Part shown: one piece after another, positions 32,430 to 43,299 of the stretch
Layout: each line of letters begins with the position of its first letter
Position numbering within the stretch: the stretch's first letter is position 1
Source of the DNA: Peromyscus leucopus
Lineage: Eukaryota; Chordata; Mammalia; Rodentia; Cricetidae
Assembly (NCBI RefSeq): GCF_004664715.2
Contig: NC_051075.1
Location: 89,627,709 to 89,691,708, forward strand
Length of the DNA: 64,000 bases
Direction: 5' to 3'
The notes under the pieces: generated by a model
Told to the model about the DNA's origin: nothing
The model's input: the letters and a program-made list of their open reading frames with translations, nothing else
The model's database searches: none
Translations under genes and position numbers: made by a program

Positions 32430-32545
32430 TTGGGTTTGTAAAGTATCTCAATTCCAGAAATTTATGATTCTCCATGGTAACAATTCAAATTAGCATCATA
32501 GTTTTTACGTTGAAACCAAATCAGTGGACTACTTCAGTTGCTACA
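32430..32545. promoter_or_regulatory. Possible conserved block with X-box-like site
   Basis: 'ctccatggtaacaattcaaa' contains CCATGGTAAC (32472-32481), the RFX/X-box type half-site, followed by 'attagcatcata'. Short and tentative. Confidence 0.3.
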
Positions 32546-33817
32546 CATCTGTTTCCTTCTGGGGTACTGAGCACAGCTCTCCAGCACTGATCTCTGGCCA
32601 TTCTACAATTACCAGTCAGCTCTACCATCCTTTGCAGAACTATGCTTACATGAGCTTTGTTGGTTACGCTCACCAGTAGCCTGCCACCTAGACACCCACC
32701 ATCCCCTTTTCATTTGGGATGACAGTCTGAAGGTCACCTGACCCACCACTGCTCTTGAACTATGAAGAACATCCCAGTAGAACTCTTCAAAGACACTTGT
32801 ACTTTTCATGGATGCAGTCCTCCAATTCTTAGAGGAGAAAGTTCATTCTGGAACTTACCAAGGGCAGTGAGAGGGTGGGGAGTGTATTGTAAGTATTTTC
32901 TCGCATGCCAGTCTCCCCAAGATTTTAAGAACCTTCTGGGATCAATGACACAAAGTTATGCTTTAGATGTATCTATGTAAAGAGCAATGTAGGAAGAAAG
33001 GAGATAAATAATAAATGTTTAATATGATAACAATAAGTAAAGTAAAAAGAGTTAACTTGCAAACAATGGGGAAATAAACAAGAGTTACATACAAATGTTA
33101 AATGATTTTTAGAGCATCATGAAACATCATGGAATATTCTTTATGATATACTGGTATGCAAAGCAAATCAAGAGGAAGGTCTGTACATAGCATGGCACCG
33201 GTTATTGAAGAAAGGATTTATAAAAATATGTGTATGTTCTCTGTACTTCATTAAATATTTATAACAATGGAAGCAAGACCCACTGAATACTGAAAAAAAC
33301 ATGGGATGCAGTGAAGCAAACAGGAATGGAAAATAGACTTCGGAAGATTGTCCTCGCTTTAGGATTTAACTTTAAAACCCAGAAAAGGGCTTACCTAATA
33401 GAAAACACACACTTTGTAGATATTCCCCTTTTCAAAAACCTTCAACTATTCAGTAATCATAACTGCATAGATGCCATTTGCGCTTTTGATTTTTGACTGC
33501 CTCATAGGAAACTTGTGCTGTGGGGTTGGCACAATTGGCAAAGGCCTTCATATCATTGACAAGTGTGGGTTTTGGACACTGAGGACAGTGATACAGAATA
33601 AAGTAAATGAAATTAAGTACTATTTTCTTGAAATTGAATTAGAGGTGTCAGCATAGATTTGTGGTGTGTTTCACCTTTTAAAATGTGTATACATTTATGA
33701 ATGACTCCCACTACTGGTGAATTGATTTTTCCATGGGCTGGAACTCATTCATTCATTCTTTCATCTCTTTTTATTTTTTCTACTATCTCTTTCATTCCCT
33801 GCCTTTTCTTTCTGTAC
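32546..33817. other. Unique gene-free, AT-rich sequence
   Basis: No repeat recognised with confidence. Open frames at 33311-33496 and 33471-33656 lack protein signatures. Confidence 0.5.
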
Positions 33818-33952
33818 CTTGAGATGAGCCCCCACACTGTAGCCCTCAGTTAGAGCTCAGTATGTAGCTAAGGTTGGCCTCAAACTCATGGGAATCCTCC
33901 TGCTGCAGTATCCCAAGTACTGGTGTTGAAGATGTGAGCCACCAAATATAGC
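33818..33952 (-). mobile_element. Old B1 SINE, minus strand
   Basis: 'gtatgtagctaaggttggcc', 'tcaaactcatgggaatcctc' and 'tcccaagtactggtgttgaa' are diverged reversed B1 motifs. Confidence 0.75.
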
Positions 33953-34719
33953 AATATTCTTATCAATAACACTGGAAAAGCAGTTTGAACGTTCAAGTTT
34001 GTAGGACTAAAGTGGAAAAAATGCGGAATAGAAAAGTCTGTGAGTGAGAAACTGGATAGTATTTATTGTCACTTCTCATGACTGCTGATGTTCAGTGGGT
34101 TGGGGTGTAAGAGAACAGCGTGAAAAAAGGCATCTCAGAAGTTGGGAGCAGAGGCAGAGTTTATAGCGTGTCCTAGAGAAACATAAATTGGAGGGGAAGG
34201 TGGGACGAGGAGGCAGAGCACTGTTAATTCTAAACTTCCGGCAGAGATCCCCAAAAAGCTGCTATCCCAAAGAGTGAGGGTGAGCCAGCACTCGGAAAGC
34301 ATCACAGCCGAACTTTAGATTTATCCCCCATAAGACTAAGGTAAGCAATTAAATGTCTGCTCCAACTGCAAAGTTCTTCTGAGAAACACTATGACCTCAT
34401 GTCATCAGAATCAGCAAAAATGTAACAGAAGATAGGACCAAATGACAAAGAGAAAAATACCAAAAGAAGGAAATAGACCTGTATATAATAGAAATATTAG
34501 CAAGTTTAGACACAAGCATGGTACTCAATAGGCAGGTGTAACAGGAGATGTGATGATGAGATCACAAGGTAGAAAAGCACAACACACCCAGACTTAGGTA
34601 CAGACAGGAGAAGTGGAGAAATAGAGAAGAGTACTAGAGACACACCGCAGAGCAACAAATATGTAATTGAAGCCTCATAATAATAATGAAGGTCAATGAT
34701 GCAGAAACAATATTCGTAG
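33953..34719. other. AT/purine-rich sequence, possibly old LINE-1
   Basis: 34,330-34,720 has the A-rich composition of L1 coding strand but no phrase I can match. No gene. Confidence 0.4.
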
Positions 34720-35030
34720 AGATATTAGCCATGAATTGTCCAAAGCCTTAGCGACATCAGTCCTCAGACATGAGAGGCTCTATGCATTCCAAGAAGCATG
34801 AACTACAAGAAAAATGCACTAAGACACCCAATAGCAAAACTACTGAAAAACAGTGCAAAAAGGTAAACCTGTTGCTACACACACACACACACACACACAC
34901 ATCACAATCAAGTGAACAGCATGAGAGCTGACAGCTGATGTCTCAAGAGCAGCCGAGGAAGAAAGAATAAGTGTATCACTCTGAAGTCAACTGCCAATCT
35001 AAAATTGTATATCATGGATCAGTAAATCTA
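34720..35030 (+). mobile_element. Ancient L1/HAL1-type remnant
   Basis: 'gagaggctctatgcattcca', 'caaaactactgaaaaacagt', then after an AC run 'gctgatgtctcaagagcagc' and 'caactgccaatctaaaattg', follow a mammalian HAL1/L1 phrase order. Decayed, not coding. Confidence 0.6.
34877..34901. repeat. (AC)n microsatellite
   Basis: Pure AC run of about 25 bp inside the old L1 remnant. Confidence 0.95.
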
Positions 35031-35165
35031 ATCTTTTTATTGTTTGAGATTATAATGATGTCATTTCCCATTTCCTTTTCCTCCCTTCAAACCCTTCCAT
35101 GTAGCCCTACCCTATCTTTCTTTCAAATTTATGGCTTCTTTTTCTTTAATTGTTCATGTGTCATG
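35031..35165. mobile_element. LINE-1-derived fragment
   Basis: 'tttgagattataatgatgtc', 'ccttttcctcccttcaaacc' and 'ctttcaaatttatggcttct' resemble an L1 3' region in this orientation. Confidence 0.65.
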
Positions 35166-35459
35166 GGATACTTTGATTGTACTTTGATGCTACTGAGACT
35201 GTTAATAAAGTTTACTTTGAATCAGGGGGCAGAACTAGTCACTAGCTGACCAAAATTAGCCATAGAATTTTTAGAGGACTGAGGACATAGAAGGACACAG
35301 GAAGTAGTAGGGAGGGGCTTAGATTTTCAGCCCTTTTGGATCTAAGAAGGAGAGAGAGAGGAGGTCACTGATTACTTCTTGGCCACTTCTCTGATCAATC
35401 AGGTTCTTACCCTGATATCTGACTCCTAAGGTTTTATTGAATAATTATATAACACTACA

Positions 35460-35461
<2 letters not shown>
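35166..35461. other. Unique sequence
   Basis: No gene or repeat recognised. A short GA-rich run near 35,350. Confidence 0.5.

Positions 35462-35499
<38 letters not shown>
35462..35499. repeat. (GT)n microsatellite
   Basis: Pure GT run of about 38 bp. Confidence 0.97.
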
Positions 35500-35930
35500 C
35501 CTAAATACAAAATACAACCTTCTCAGTCTGTATAATGTTACTTTTATAGATGTTTTCAGGGATGACCACTTGGTATTGGATAACCAATTGGCAACCAATC
35601 AATATGCTGAGTTGTGAACTCAGTCCCAACTGTTACAGCTTCAGTACAACTTCCATATCTCAGGGATCATTGTAGAAGAGAGGGCAGAAAGACTGGAAAA
35701 CCCAGAGGAACAGGGAGTTTGCTGTGAGGTTGTGTCTCCTAGGAATGCCAGAAGCTACACCTGTGAAGTCTCAACCAGCATGGCTGCCTAAACATGACCT
35801 GAACAAGGAAGTCTCCAATAGATGCTAATGTGGATCTGAGAAGAGCTCAGGAAACCTCAACCCTAGAATGCTGAGAGCTGGAGAAATAGTCTTCCTCGGT
35901 AAAGCTGATCTTACAAAAAAGGAAACACAG
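35500..35930. other. Unique gene-free sequence
   Basis: No gene or repeat recognised. Confidence 0.5.
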
Positions 35931-35945
35931 AAAGAACTCCTTTGA

Positions 35946-36122
<177 letters not shown>

Positions 36123-36138
36123 AAAGAACTCCTTTGAG

Positions 36139-36289
36139 ATGCTACAATGACCTCAAAAGAGAGCCTGCAAATACTAAAGAAAAGAAAAAAGCTAGAATGA
36201 GCAAATTCATGGACAACTCTAAATGTACTGGCACAAAATTTTAAACTCTTCTAGAATTTAAATTATATATCCAACAAAAATACATGTTA
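36139..36289. other. AT-rich sequence, possibly old LINE-1
   Basis: 'aattatatatccaacaaaaa' resembles an L1/HAL1 phrase but is too short to assign. No gene. Confidence 0.4.
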
Positions 36290-36630
36290 TACTTACTATT
36301 TTTCCTATTGCTCTGAATGAATACCTAATAAGAAACAGCTAAAGGCAGGAAGGGTTCGTTTTGATTGACAGATCCAGGAGGTATGCTCCATCATGGTGTG
36401 GATAGCAGGGCACGAACTTGAGGTGCTGGGCACTTTCCATCCACAGTCAGGAAGCAGAGAATGGGTAGGAAGGGGGAGAGTGTGCCAATCAAACCTCAGC
36501 CCTTCTCTCCAGAGACTCACTTCATCCAGCAAGGCTCCACCTCCTAAAGGAACTGCTCCACCAGCTGGGGACCATGTATTCAAACACACAAGCTTGTAGG
36601 GGATATTTCAAATTCAAGCTATACAACATG
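36290..36630 (-). mobile_element. Family A-like repeat, minus strand
   Basis: 'tcctattgctctgaatgaat', 'gaagggttcgttttgattga', 'tccatcatggtgtggatagc' and 'ctccacctcctaaaggaact' follow the reversed order of this repeat group at low identity. Confidence 0.6.
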
Positions 36631-36636
36631 TCACCA

Positions 36637-36805
36637 GGGGATGGAGAGATGGCTTAGTGGTTAAGACCACTGACTGTTCTTCCAGGGAACCTGGGTTCAA
36701 TTCCCAGCACCCACATGGCAGCTCACAACTGCCTGTAATTCCAGTTCTAGGAGACCTGACACCATGGCAAAACACCAGTGCACATTAAAAAACAAATGAA
36801 CAAAC
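36637..36805 (+). mobile_element. B2 SINE
   Basis: 'gggatggagagatggcttag', 'cctgggttcaattcccagca', 'cctgtaattccagttctagg' and an A-rich tail. Confidence 0.93.
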
Positions 36806-36974
36806 AAATACTAATCACCAAAATAGCAGAATTTATAAAACAATATGCTCAAACATTCTTGTATTTTCATGAAAGTGATGAATTATGTTAATTTCCATGA
36901 AGGATACTCCAAGAGCCAATCATAAAAGTTAAACTGTCATGGTAACATCTTTGAGCTAAATTCCTGTATTGAAT
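36806..36974. other. AT-rich unique sequence
   Basis: Contains an RFX-like half-site 'tgtcatggtaac' near 36,936. No gene. Confidence 0.4.
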
Positions 36975-37115
36975 TTAATAAAGGATTTGAACTTCTTTTA
37001 ATGGGTTTATTCCTAGGATCCTTATCATTTTGTTACAACTACAAATAACATTTAAAATACGTTATTTCTAACATGTTATGAGCAGTATATAAAATTTTTC
37101 TGGAAATTTCTTTGT
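36975..37115 (-). mobile_element. LINE-1 ORF2-region remnant, antisense
   Basis: 'gggtttattcctaggatcct', then 'tatcattttgttacaactac' and 'atttctaacatgttatgagc', match the familiar antisense reading of L1 ORF2. Decayed; no reading frame. Confidence 0.65.
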
Positions 37116-37180
37116 TTCATTGATGTAAAACTATATAGTAACTTATTTTCTTCTGAAGATTTTATTTGAAGTCATAATGG

Positions 37181-37206
37181 TGTGTGTGTGTGTGTGTGTG
37201 TGTGTG

Positions 37207-37242
<36 letters not shown>
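37181..37242. repeat. (GT)n microsatellite
   Basis: About 62 bp of GT with a single TTG slip in the middle. Confidence 0.97.
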
Positions 37243-37244
<2 letters not shown>

Positions 37245-37624
37245 ACACAAGCATCCTTGTGGGATTGCATGGTCCAGACAGAATTATCTAGTCATCCTCA
37301 TTGAGTCCATAGTGTCTTCAAGTATGTGAACTTTCTGTGGACTTTTCAGGTTCATCTCCCATCTGCCCAGCTTGAAGTGCTGCATTCTACACTTGATTAT
37401 CTTCTACGTTTGAGGTCTGGTTAAAGGCATTTCTTGCCACATGATCCTTACATCTACTCACTTAACTTCTCCTTTGAACTCGCTTTGGGGATTTGCTTCC
37501 TTTGTGGGAAGTCCAGTCATGCACCTGTCTGCATGTTGCAATCATCATCAGCACTAACGAGTTTGCAGAAGGAAGGCTTTTTGGATGCCCAGTTTAATAC
37601 ATTCTAAAGCTGAATCCTGATAGC
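37243..37624. other. Unique gene-free sequence
   Basis: No gene or repeat recognised. Confidence 0.5.
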
Positions 37625-37698
37625 TGTTTTTGTATCAGCCTTGGGGAAGCTGCTTGGCCTTGGTGAGCCTTGATTTTCTCATCTTTAAAATGGGCATC
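37625..37698 (-). mobile_element. MIR SINE fragment
   Basis: 'gaagctgcttggccttggtg', then 'attttctcatctttaaaatg', is the reverse of the MIR core. It abuts the B2 that follows. Confidence 0.7.
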
Positions 37699-37700
37699 TC

Positions 37701-37885
37701 AGAGCTTGAGAGATGGCTCACCAGTTAAGAGCATTGGCTGTTCTTTCAGAAGACCCGGGTTTGGTTCTTCACAAGCATGGCAGCTCAAAACTGTAACACC
37801 AGTTCCAGGGGATCCAATTCCCTCTTCTGGCCTCCACATACAATACATAACATACATATAAAAACAAACAAACACCAATACACTT
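37701..37885 (+). mobile_element. B2 SINE
   Basis: 'gcttgagagatggctcacca', 'gacccgggtttggttcttca', 'gttccaggggatccaattcc' and an AAACAAAC tail. Confidence 0.9.
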
Positions 37886-38001
37886 GAAGTAAGTAGATAA
37901 TAAAAATGGAATTCCCATACTTACTGCTATGACTATTAATACATGGAAGGATTAAATAGATGTCACATGGTAAGTGGGCAAGAAGTAGAGGTTATTCCTA
38001 T
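37886..38001. other. Short unique sequence
   Basis: Target region for the stacked B1 pair that follows. Confidence 0.5.
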
Positions 38002-38016
38002 AAGAACTATCCTGTC

Positions 38017-38208
38017 AGCCAGGTGTTGGTGGTGCACGCCTTTAATCCCAGCACTCGGGAGGCAGAGTCAGGCGGATCTCTGTGAGTTCGAGGCCAGCCT
38101 GGGCTACCAAATGAGCTCCAGGAAAGGCACAAAGCTACACAGAGAAACCCTGTCTCGAAAAACAAAACAAAACAAAACAAAACAAAACAAAACAAAACAA
38201 AACAAAAA
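38017..38208 (+). mobile_element. B1 SINE, cricetid type (first of stacked pair)
   Basis: 'gccaggtgttggtggtgcac', 'ggaggcagagtcaggcggat', 'ggaaaggcacaaagctacac' and an (AAAAC)n tail at 38162-38207. Flanked by 'aagaactatcctgtc' at 38002-38016 and 38209-38223. Confidence 0.97.
38162..38207. repeat. (AAAAC)n tail microsatellite
   Basis: About nine AAAAC units forming the tail of the first B1. Confidence 0.95.
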
Positions 38209-38223
38209 AAGAACTATCCTGTC

Positions 38224-38397
38224 CAGGCAGTGATGGCACACTCCTTTAATCCCAGCACTTGGGAGTCAGAGGCAGGTGGATCTCTGTGAGTTTGAGGCCA
38301 GCCTGGTCTACAGAATGAGTTCCAGGACAGCCAGGGCTACACACAGAGAAACCGTGTCTTGAAAAACGAAAACCAACCAAATAAACAAAAACAAAAC
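38224..38397 (+). mobile_element. B1 SINE, mouse-type body (second of stacked pair)
   Basis: 'caggcagtgatggcacactc', 'gaggccagcctggtctacag' and 'gttccaggacagccagggct' show the other B1 right-half type. Flanked by 'aactatcctgtc' at 38212-38223 and 38398-38409. Confidence 0.95.
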
Positions 38398-38409
38398 AAC
38401 TATCCTGTC

Positions 38410-38785
38410 TGTTCCAATGATTACACAAGTCTTGCCCATGCAAACATATTTATAGTTCTTATGAATTAATTTTATATTTTCTTAGATTTAGGCACAAAAC
38501 CTGGGTTCACTTCTCTGGCACTCCATGCTTCCTTCTGGTCCAACATTCTTCAAAGACAGTGTTCCTTCATCTCTAACCTGAAAGACTACATGCATCATTG
38601 ACCAGACATTTCAAACACAGTCAGTGTTCTCTCACACAGCACTGAAAAAGAACATTTGAAAATCCTTTAGGCTAAGGACCTTCTTAGAGTCCATGCAGAT
38701 GAACCATTATATGCTACATGGCAGGGCTATGACAGTTCTTAACCTCTGACCTGCCTGTGAGACATATAGGGGAGCACTGTTAACT
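38410..38785. other. Unique gene-free sequence
   Basis: No gene or repeat recognised. Confidence 0.5.
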
Positions 38786-38860
38786 TCTACTTTGTAGATA
38801 AAGAAGTTGAGGTACAGAAAAGCTAGGTTGTATACCCTTGGCATTAGAACTGATCAGCAG
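38786..38860 (+). mobile_element. MIR SINE fragment
   Basis: 'ctactttgtagataaagaag', then 'ttgaggtacagaaaagctag', follows the MIR core in sense. Confidence 0.6.
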
Positions 38861-39469
38861 GACATTATTCTACCATGCACACAATAGCTGAGGCAGTATC
38901 TCCAGTTCACTCAGATTGTGGCTCCCTTCACCCTTTTCAGGGTCCAGCAGTATTTCCTGGACTCAGGCTGTTCTGCAACTGTGATAAATTTGGGGAAATT
39001 GGATGGCTGGGGGGGGGGGGAGATTTGGAAAGTAGATCAGATATATGTAAATACCTAAGTGGAGAAAGGATGGTAGATAAAGTTGTTCGGATACATGAAC
39101 TGGCTGTAAATGCATTTTTCTGATTTAATTTAGGCTGGGAGAATCTAACCTTAGATGGTCTAGGTAATGAGATGTCAACAACTACAGTGCATAAGTACAT
39201 GTCATAAATGAATGGGGGGGGTAGCTGTTCTCTGGGTGGTATTTATAATGCCATCATTGCTCTTGCAAATCCAAGCAAAATGGAACTGCTCATTCAAGCA
39301 AAGTCTCTAACTGGCAAGTCTTTGTCCAGAGGCAAAGCATGTTTTCTGGTACGTTTCTCCTCAACTGCCCAAATGGAGCTTGAGGCTGCATTTTTTCTTT
39401 TCTCTGGATTGAAGGAGGTCTCCCAAGTTAAGACTTTGCTGTCCACTTTCCCCTTTTCTTTGCTTGTTT
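38861..39469. other. Unique gene-free sequence
   Basis: Two G-runs (39010-39019 and 39214-39220). Open frames lack protein signatures. Confidence 0.5.
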
Positions 39470-39552
39470 GTTGAGACAAGGGTGAACTCCTAATCCTCCT
39501 GACTTGGCCACCTCAAGCTAGGGTTGTAGGGATGGACCACCAGACCCAGCTG
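39470..39552 (-). mobile_element. Old B1 fragment, minus strand
   Basis: 'ttgagacaagggtgaactcc', 'taatcctcctgacttggcca' and 'gtagggatggaccaccagac' are diverged reversed B1 motifs. Confidence 0.6.
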
Positions 39553-40078
39553 TCTTCAGGTTTCTGAGTTAAGCATTCAGCTTGACTCATAAACGGAGGT
39601 CCGAGATTCACTAAGACTAAAAGTGTTCCTGTACCTCTTTTTCCCTAGTGGGCTGTTTGTTCTGCTATTTCAAAGGTCAAGGCAAACCTCTTATTTGCTC
39701 TGACTTTCTTTCTCCCTGTTCCTAGTTCTGACCCCACACTCCCATAATATTGCAGTTGTATTAACTTTTCTCTAGAATCTGCCATTTAAATCCCATAAAC
39801 TGGCCACCCACACAGAACCAGAGCTCAAAAACAACCAAGGACACTATCACCTCCCCCTCTATAGAAGAACTGTTTTGAAATATTTGCATCAACCAAGCTC
39901 TGTCACTCACCCTGCTTCAGATTTTTTTATTTGTCAAATACATACTCATATTGTCATATTGAGGTAACCAGGCTTACCAGTGCTGAACTGATATCACTAT
40001 TCCTGTCCAAAGCAAAGACACTTAAATTGCAGTCAGCCTTTTTCTATTGGAGTCTTGCCTCATAATTTGAAATTACTA
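39553..40078. other. Unique gene-free sequence
   Basis: No gene or repeat recognised. Confidence 0.5.
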
Positions 40079-40316
40079 GGGCTGGAAAGATGGCTCAAAA
40101 TCTAAGAAGAACACTTGTTACTGTTGCAGAGGACCCAAACTCAGTTTCCAGGACCGGTGTCAGGTAACTGTAACTCCAGCATTTAGGGTATTTGATGACC
40201 TCTTCTGAGGGGTGATTCACATCCTCTTCTGGCCTGTCCAGGCACTGTGCTCACATGGACATAACAACACACAGACAAGTACTCATGCACATAATTAAAA
40301 TAAATCTTAAAAGTTG
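40079..40316 (+). mobile_element. B2 SINE, diverged
   Basis: 'gggctggaaagatggctcaa', 'ttgcagaggacccaaactca', 'cacatcctcttctggcctgt' and an AATAAA-containing tail. Confidence 0.88.
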
Positions 40317-40773
40317 CAACTACTGATGATTGTTTTCTCTTTCAGAGGGACTTTAACCAAACAGGATTAGGAGTAGGAGTGAGACTCCAAGCTGAAGAGT
40401 CAAATGAGATAAGAAAATCTGACATTTGCTAAGGAAAGATCCTAGGGGACATCAGAAGTTTTTAGGCATCTAAACTAATCTCTATTAAGTTATAACCTCT
40501 GTTAGCCCACAAGCTTACAAGAAGCATCCAAGAAGACGAATTTGAGGAACCTCAGGAAGGTTGATGGATATTGTCACTGTTGACCATGATCTCTTTGGCT
40601 AAGCCCTTGGTGAGATGATAGAGAGCAAGAAGATGAAAAGATGAATGTTATGAAGTGAGAATTCTGCTGCAAGTTACGAGAGGGCAGTCATGGGTAATAG
40701 TGATTTTAATATTGGACAGCACATTAGGAACACATGGAAGAGTTAAGATACAAATCCCTGGGTCCCAATGTCA

Positions 40774-40776
<3 letters not shown>
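40317..40776. other. Unique gene-free sequence
   Basis: No gene or repeat recognised. Confidence 0.5.
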
Positions 40777-40810
<34 letters not shown>

Positions 40811-41104
40811 ACATGTCCATATGTGTACATGTGTGCTTATGTATGTCAAGGCCAGAGGACAACAATTGGTGTCTTTTTTCTCTCTGCCTTATTTCTTGAG
40901 ACAGCATCTCCTACTGAGCCTACAGTTGATCCATTTGGCTAGGTTGGCGGGGCAGCAAACCCCAGGGTTCCTGTTTCTTCCTCTTCAATACTGGGATTGC
41001 AGGCATGCACCACAGTACCTGGCTTTTTGTGTGGAAGCTGGGGATTTGAACTCAGGTCCTCCTACTTACGTAGCAAGCACTTTCCTTGCTGTGCTGGCTC
41101 CACA
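40777..41104 (-). mobile_element. B4 SINE, minus strand
   Basis: GT tail (40777-40806), 'ggccagaggacaacaattgg', 'ttcttgagacagcatctcct', 'tactgggattgcaggcatgc' and the reversed ID-like head 'gatttgaactcaggtcctcc' ... 'gctggctcc'. Full B4 layout in reverse. Confidence 0.88.
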
Positions 41105-41539
41105 GTCCATGCCCCTTCACAACTACCAAGTCTTGAATTTCTTACTTAGTAGAACTGGAATAAGAACTGTCTGCTAAAAGGCTGAGGTGATGCTGTGCAA
41201 ACTTCTGGGGGCTTCAACTTGAGAACCCAAGGCTTCCATTGGCATTTCTCTTTCCCACTAGGCACCATCCTACACTGTTGTCTTGGAGGTCTGTGACCAA
41301 CTGTGTATTTGCTTCTGGTTTAAATGAGTGTTAGGTGAGTTTGATGAATCCAGACATGAATTCTGGAGCTTAGTTACTGTCTGGAGTTGCCATGACTCCC
41401 ACAACTTTGACTCACATCCTCAGATGTCTCAGTCTGAAGCTCCAGAATATTATCAGTTTCCATCAAGTGCACTGTATTTTCTGTTTTGTAGACAACCGCA
41501 CATTCCTGATAATTATTTCAGGCAGCTTGTTCATATTTA
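41105..41539. other. Unique gene-free sequence
   Basis: No gene or repeat recognised. Confidence 0.5.
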
Positions 41540-41745
41540 GATTTTATTAAAAATTAGTTATAGAATGAGTTTGTTTGAAATTTTTTTTCACCTGTGAATA
41601 AAAAAAAACGATTTAGAGAATATAATTCTCTAGTGTAACAGTTGGGATAATTACTTCAGCTTTCCTATTTTTTTTAGAAGCAATAAACACATTTTTTTTA
41701 AGTTAGCCAGAATCTTCCTTCATTTAAATTTATAACTGACCATGT
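41540..41745. promoter_or_regulatory. Putative conserved AT-rich element with palindrome
   Basis: Non-repetitive AT-rich block with a perfect 8-bp-arm inverted repeat 'tagagaatataattctcta' at 41614-41632. It also has 'gggataattacttcagc', 'aaattagttatag' and 'atttataactgacc'. Regulatory role inferred. Confidence 0.4.
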
Positions 41746-42346
41746 GACACCCACCTGCCATCAAAACAGCCTCAGGTCAAGGAATGCACAGATGAGCAAA
41801 GTCCAGCCTGCCTGCCGCCCCTTCCCAAAGTCCCGTGAGACCCTGAGACAGGAGAGTGGCTTGGCAGGGTAGAGGGGACAGTGGAGCAGCATGAAGAGGC
41901 ACCCAGGGGTGTAGTACCAAAGAGAGCTGAGCAGGCTCAACCCACAGGGTAGAGACCGGCTTCTACTCCACTGGGTGAAGCTGGCAAGCTCATACTGCAA
42001 GAAAAAGGGATGCTCTAGGACCCAATGAGCAGGTCTGCTTCAGGAAATGGGCTTTTTGTAAACCTACCCCCAGTGTTTATATTCCTCTACTCCCCTCCTT
42101 CCTCCCCACACACGCACAAACATACACTCATCACGACTTCCCTAATTTTTTTCAAGTGGATCCTTTGTTGCTCTGCCGAATGTCCCAGCATTAGCCACTC
42201 TGGCTCCCCTGTAGACACAATGGGTAAGGAAGCTATTACACTCTTGAAAAAGCCCATTGTGGACACTTTACACATACGGTCAACCTTTGACCCTGATAAG
42301 CTTTGCCTTCGGCTGCTCTAGATAGGGGAGTCATTTTAAAGCCATT

Positions 42347-42348
<2 letters not shown>
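41746..42348. other. Unique gene-free sequence
   Basis: No gene or repeat recognised; open frames show no protein signature. Confidence 0.5.

Positions 42349-42387
<39 letters not shown>
42349..42387. repeat. (GT)n microsatellite
   Basis: Pure GT run followed by an imperfect CA/GT palindromic stretch to 42400. Confidence 0.97.
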
Positions 42388-42388
<1 letters not shown>

Positions 42389-42879
42389 ACGTACACACAC
42401 AGGTATATGTGTGCATGTGCCCCCTTCTCTGTATATATCTTTTTATTTCTCTCTCTCACTCTTTGTGTATGTGCACAGAGTTGGAGCATCAGAAATCATT
42501 TATATGAGTAGAATCCTGTCTTATTTCTGCTTTCTGTTACAACAGGAAAGGATTATGACCCTTGATCTTTAAGTATGCAGTATTACTTTCTGGGAAAAAA
42601 AAAAAAAGATTTATCAACTCCCCCAATTGGATCTACTTTGTAGCTTGCAAAGATTATATTCTTTTGTAAAACAAGTGTTTTTTTTTTCTTTCTTTTTAAA
42701 CCTCATTGATTTTTAGATGGGCTTGTGGTTAGGGTGTACACATTGATTTCTGTTCAGGAATACCTCTGGAGTCCTCTGGATGGGCCTGGGTGCTTTGCTT
42801 TTTATAGAGAATGGCCAGGAATCTGAACAGGATGTTTTTACTTTACTACGGAACATGTTTTATTATTGAACATTTTTGT
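42388..42879. other. AT-rich unique sequence
   Basis: Poly-A (42594-42607) and poly-T (42679-42688) runs. No gene. Confidence 0.5.
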
Positions 42880-43240
42880 GAATCATTTTTATTCTTAAGT
42901 GAGGTAAAGAAAATATGCATTTCTACTCCTGATTTCTAGGACAAATATTTTATCTTGTACATGTTTTTCTTCTTAGAAATAATATTCCAGAAAAAAATCA
43001 TTTTTTTCTTGTCATCGTTATTTCTGTAAAAATCTAGTCTTTATTTCTGTGAAGATCTCCCGTTCTTCTGTATGTTTCCTTGTAGATGCCCGATTTGAGG
43101 TTGGTATTGAATCTCCCAAATGCACACGACATTAAAAAGGAAGTGTTCTTAACAAAAAATAAAACCACTCCGAGGAAATACAAAATCACAATATGCATAG
43201 CTAAAACATGAGTTCATCTCAAGGACAGTGAGAGAGGAGA
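42880..43240. promoter_or_regulatory. Putative conserved non-coding element
   Basis: Non-repetitive block with 'aatattccagaaaaaaatca', the CpG-bearing 'cacacgacattaaaaagg' and 'aaaaccactccgaggaaata', and 'atatgcatagc'. Regulatory role inferred. Confidence 0.35.
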
Positions 43241-43299
43241 GATAAAAACAAGGAACAGGAGAGATGTTACCCACCAATTTTGTTGGGAGCAGTTGGGTC

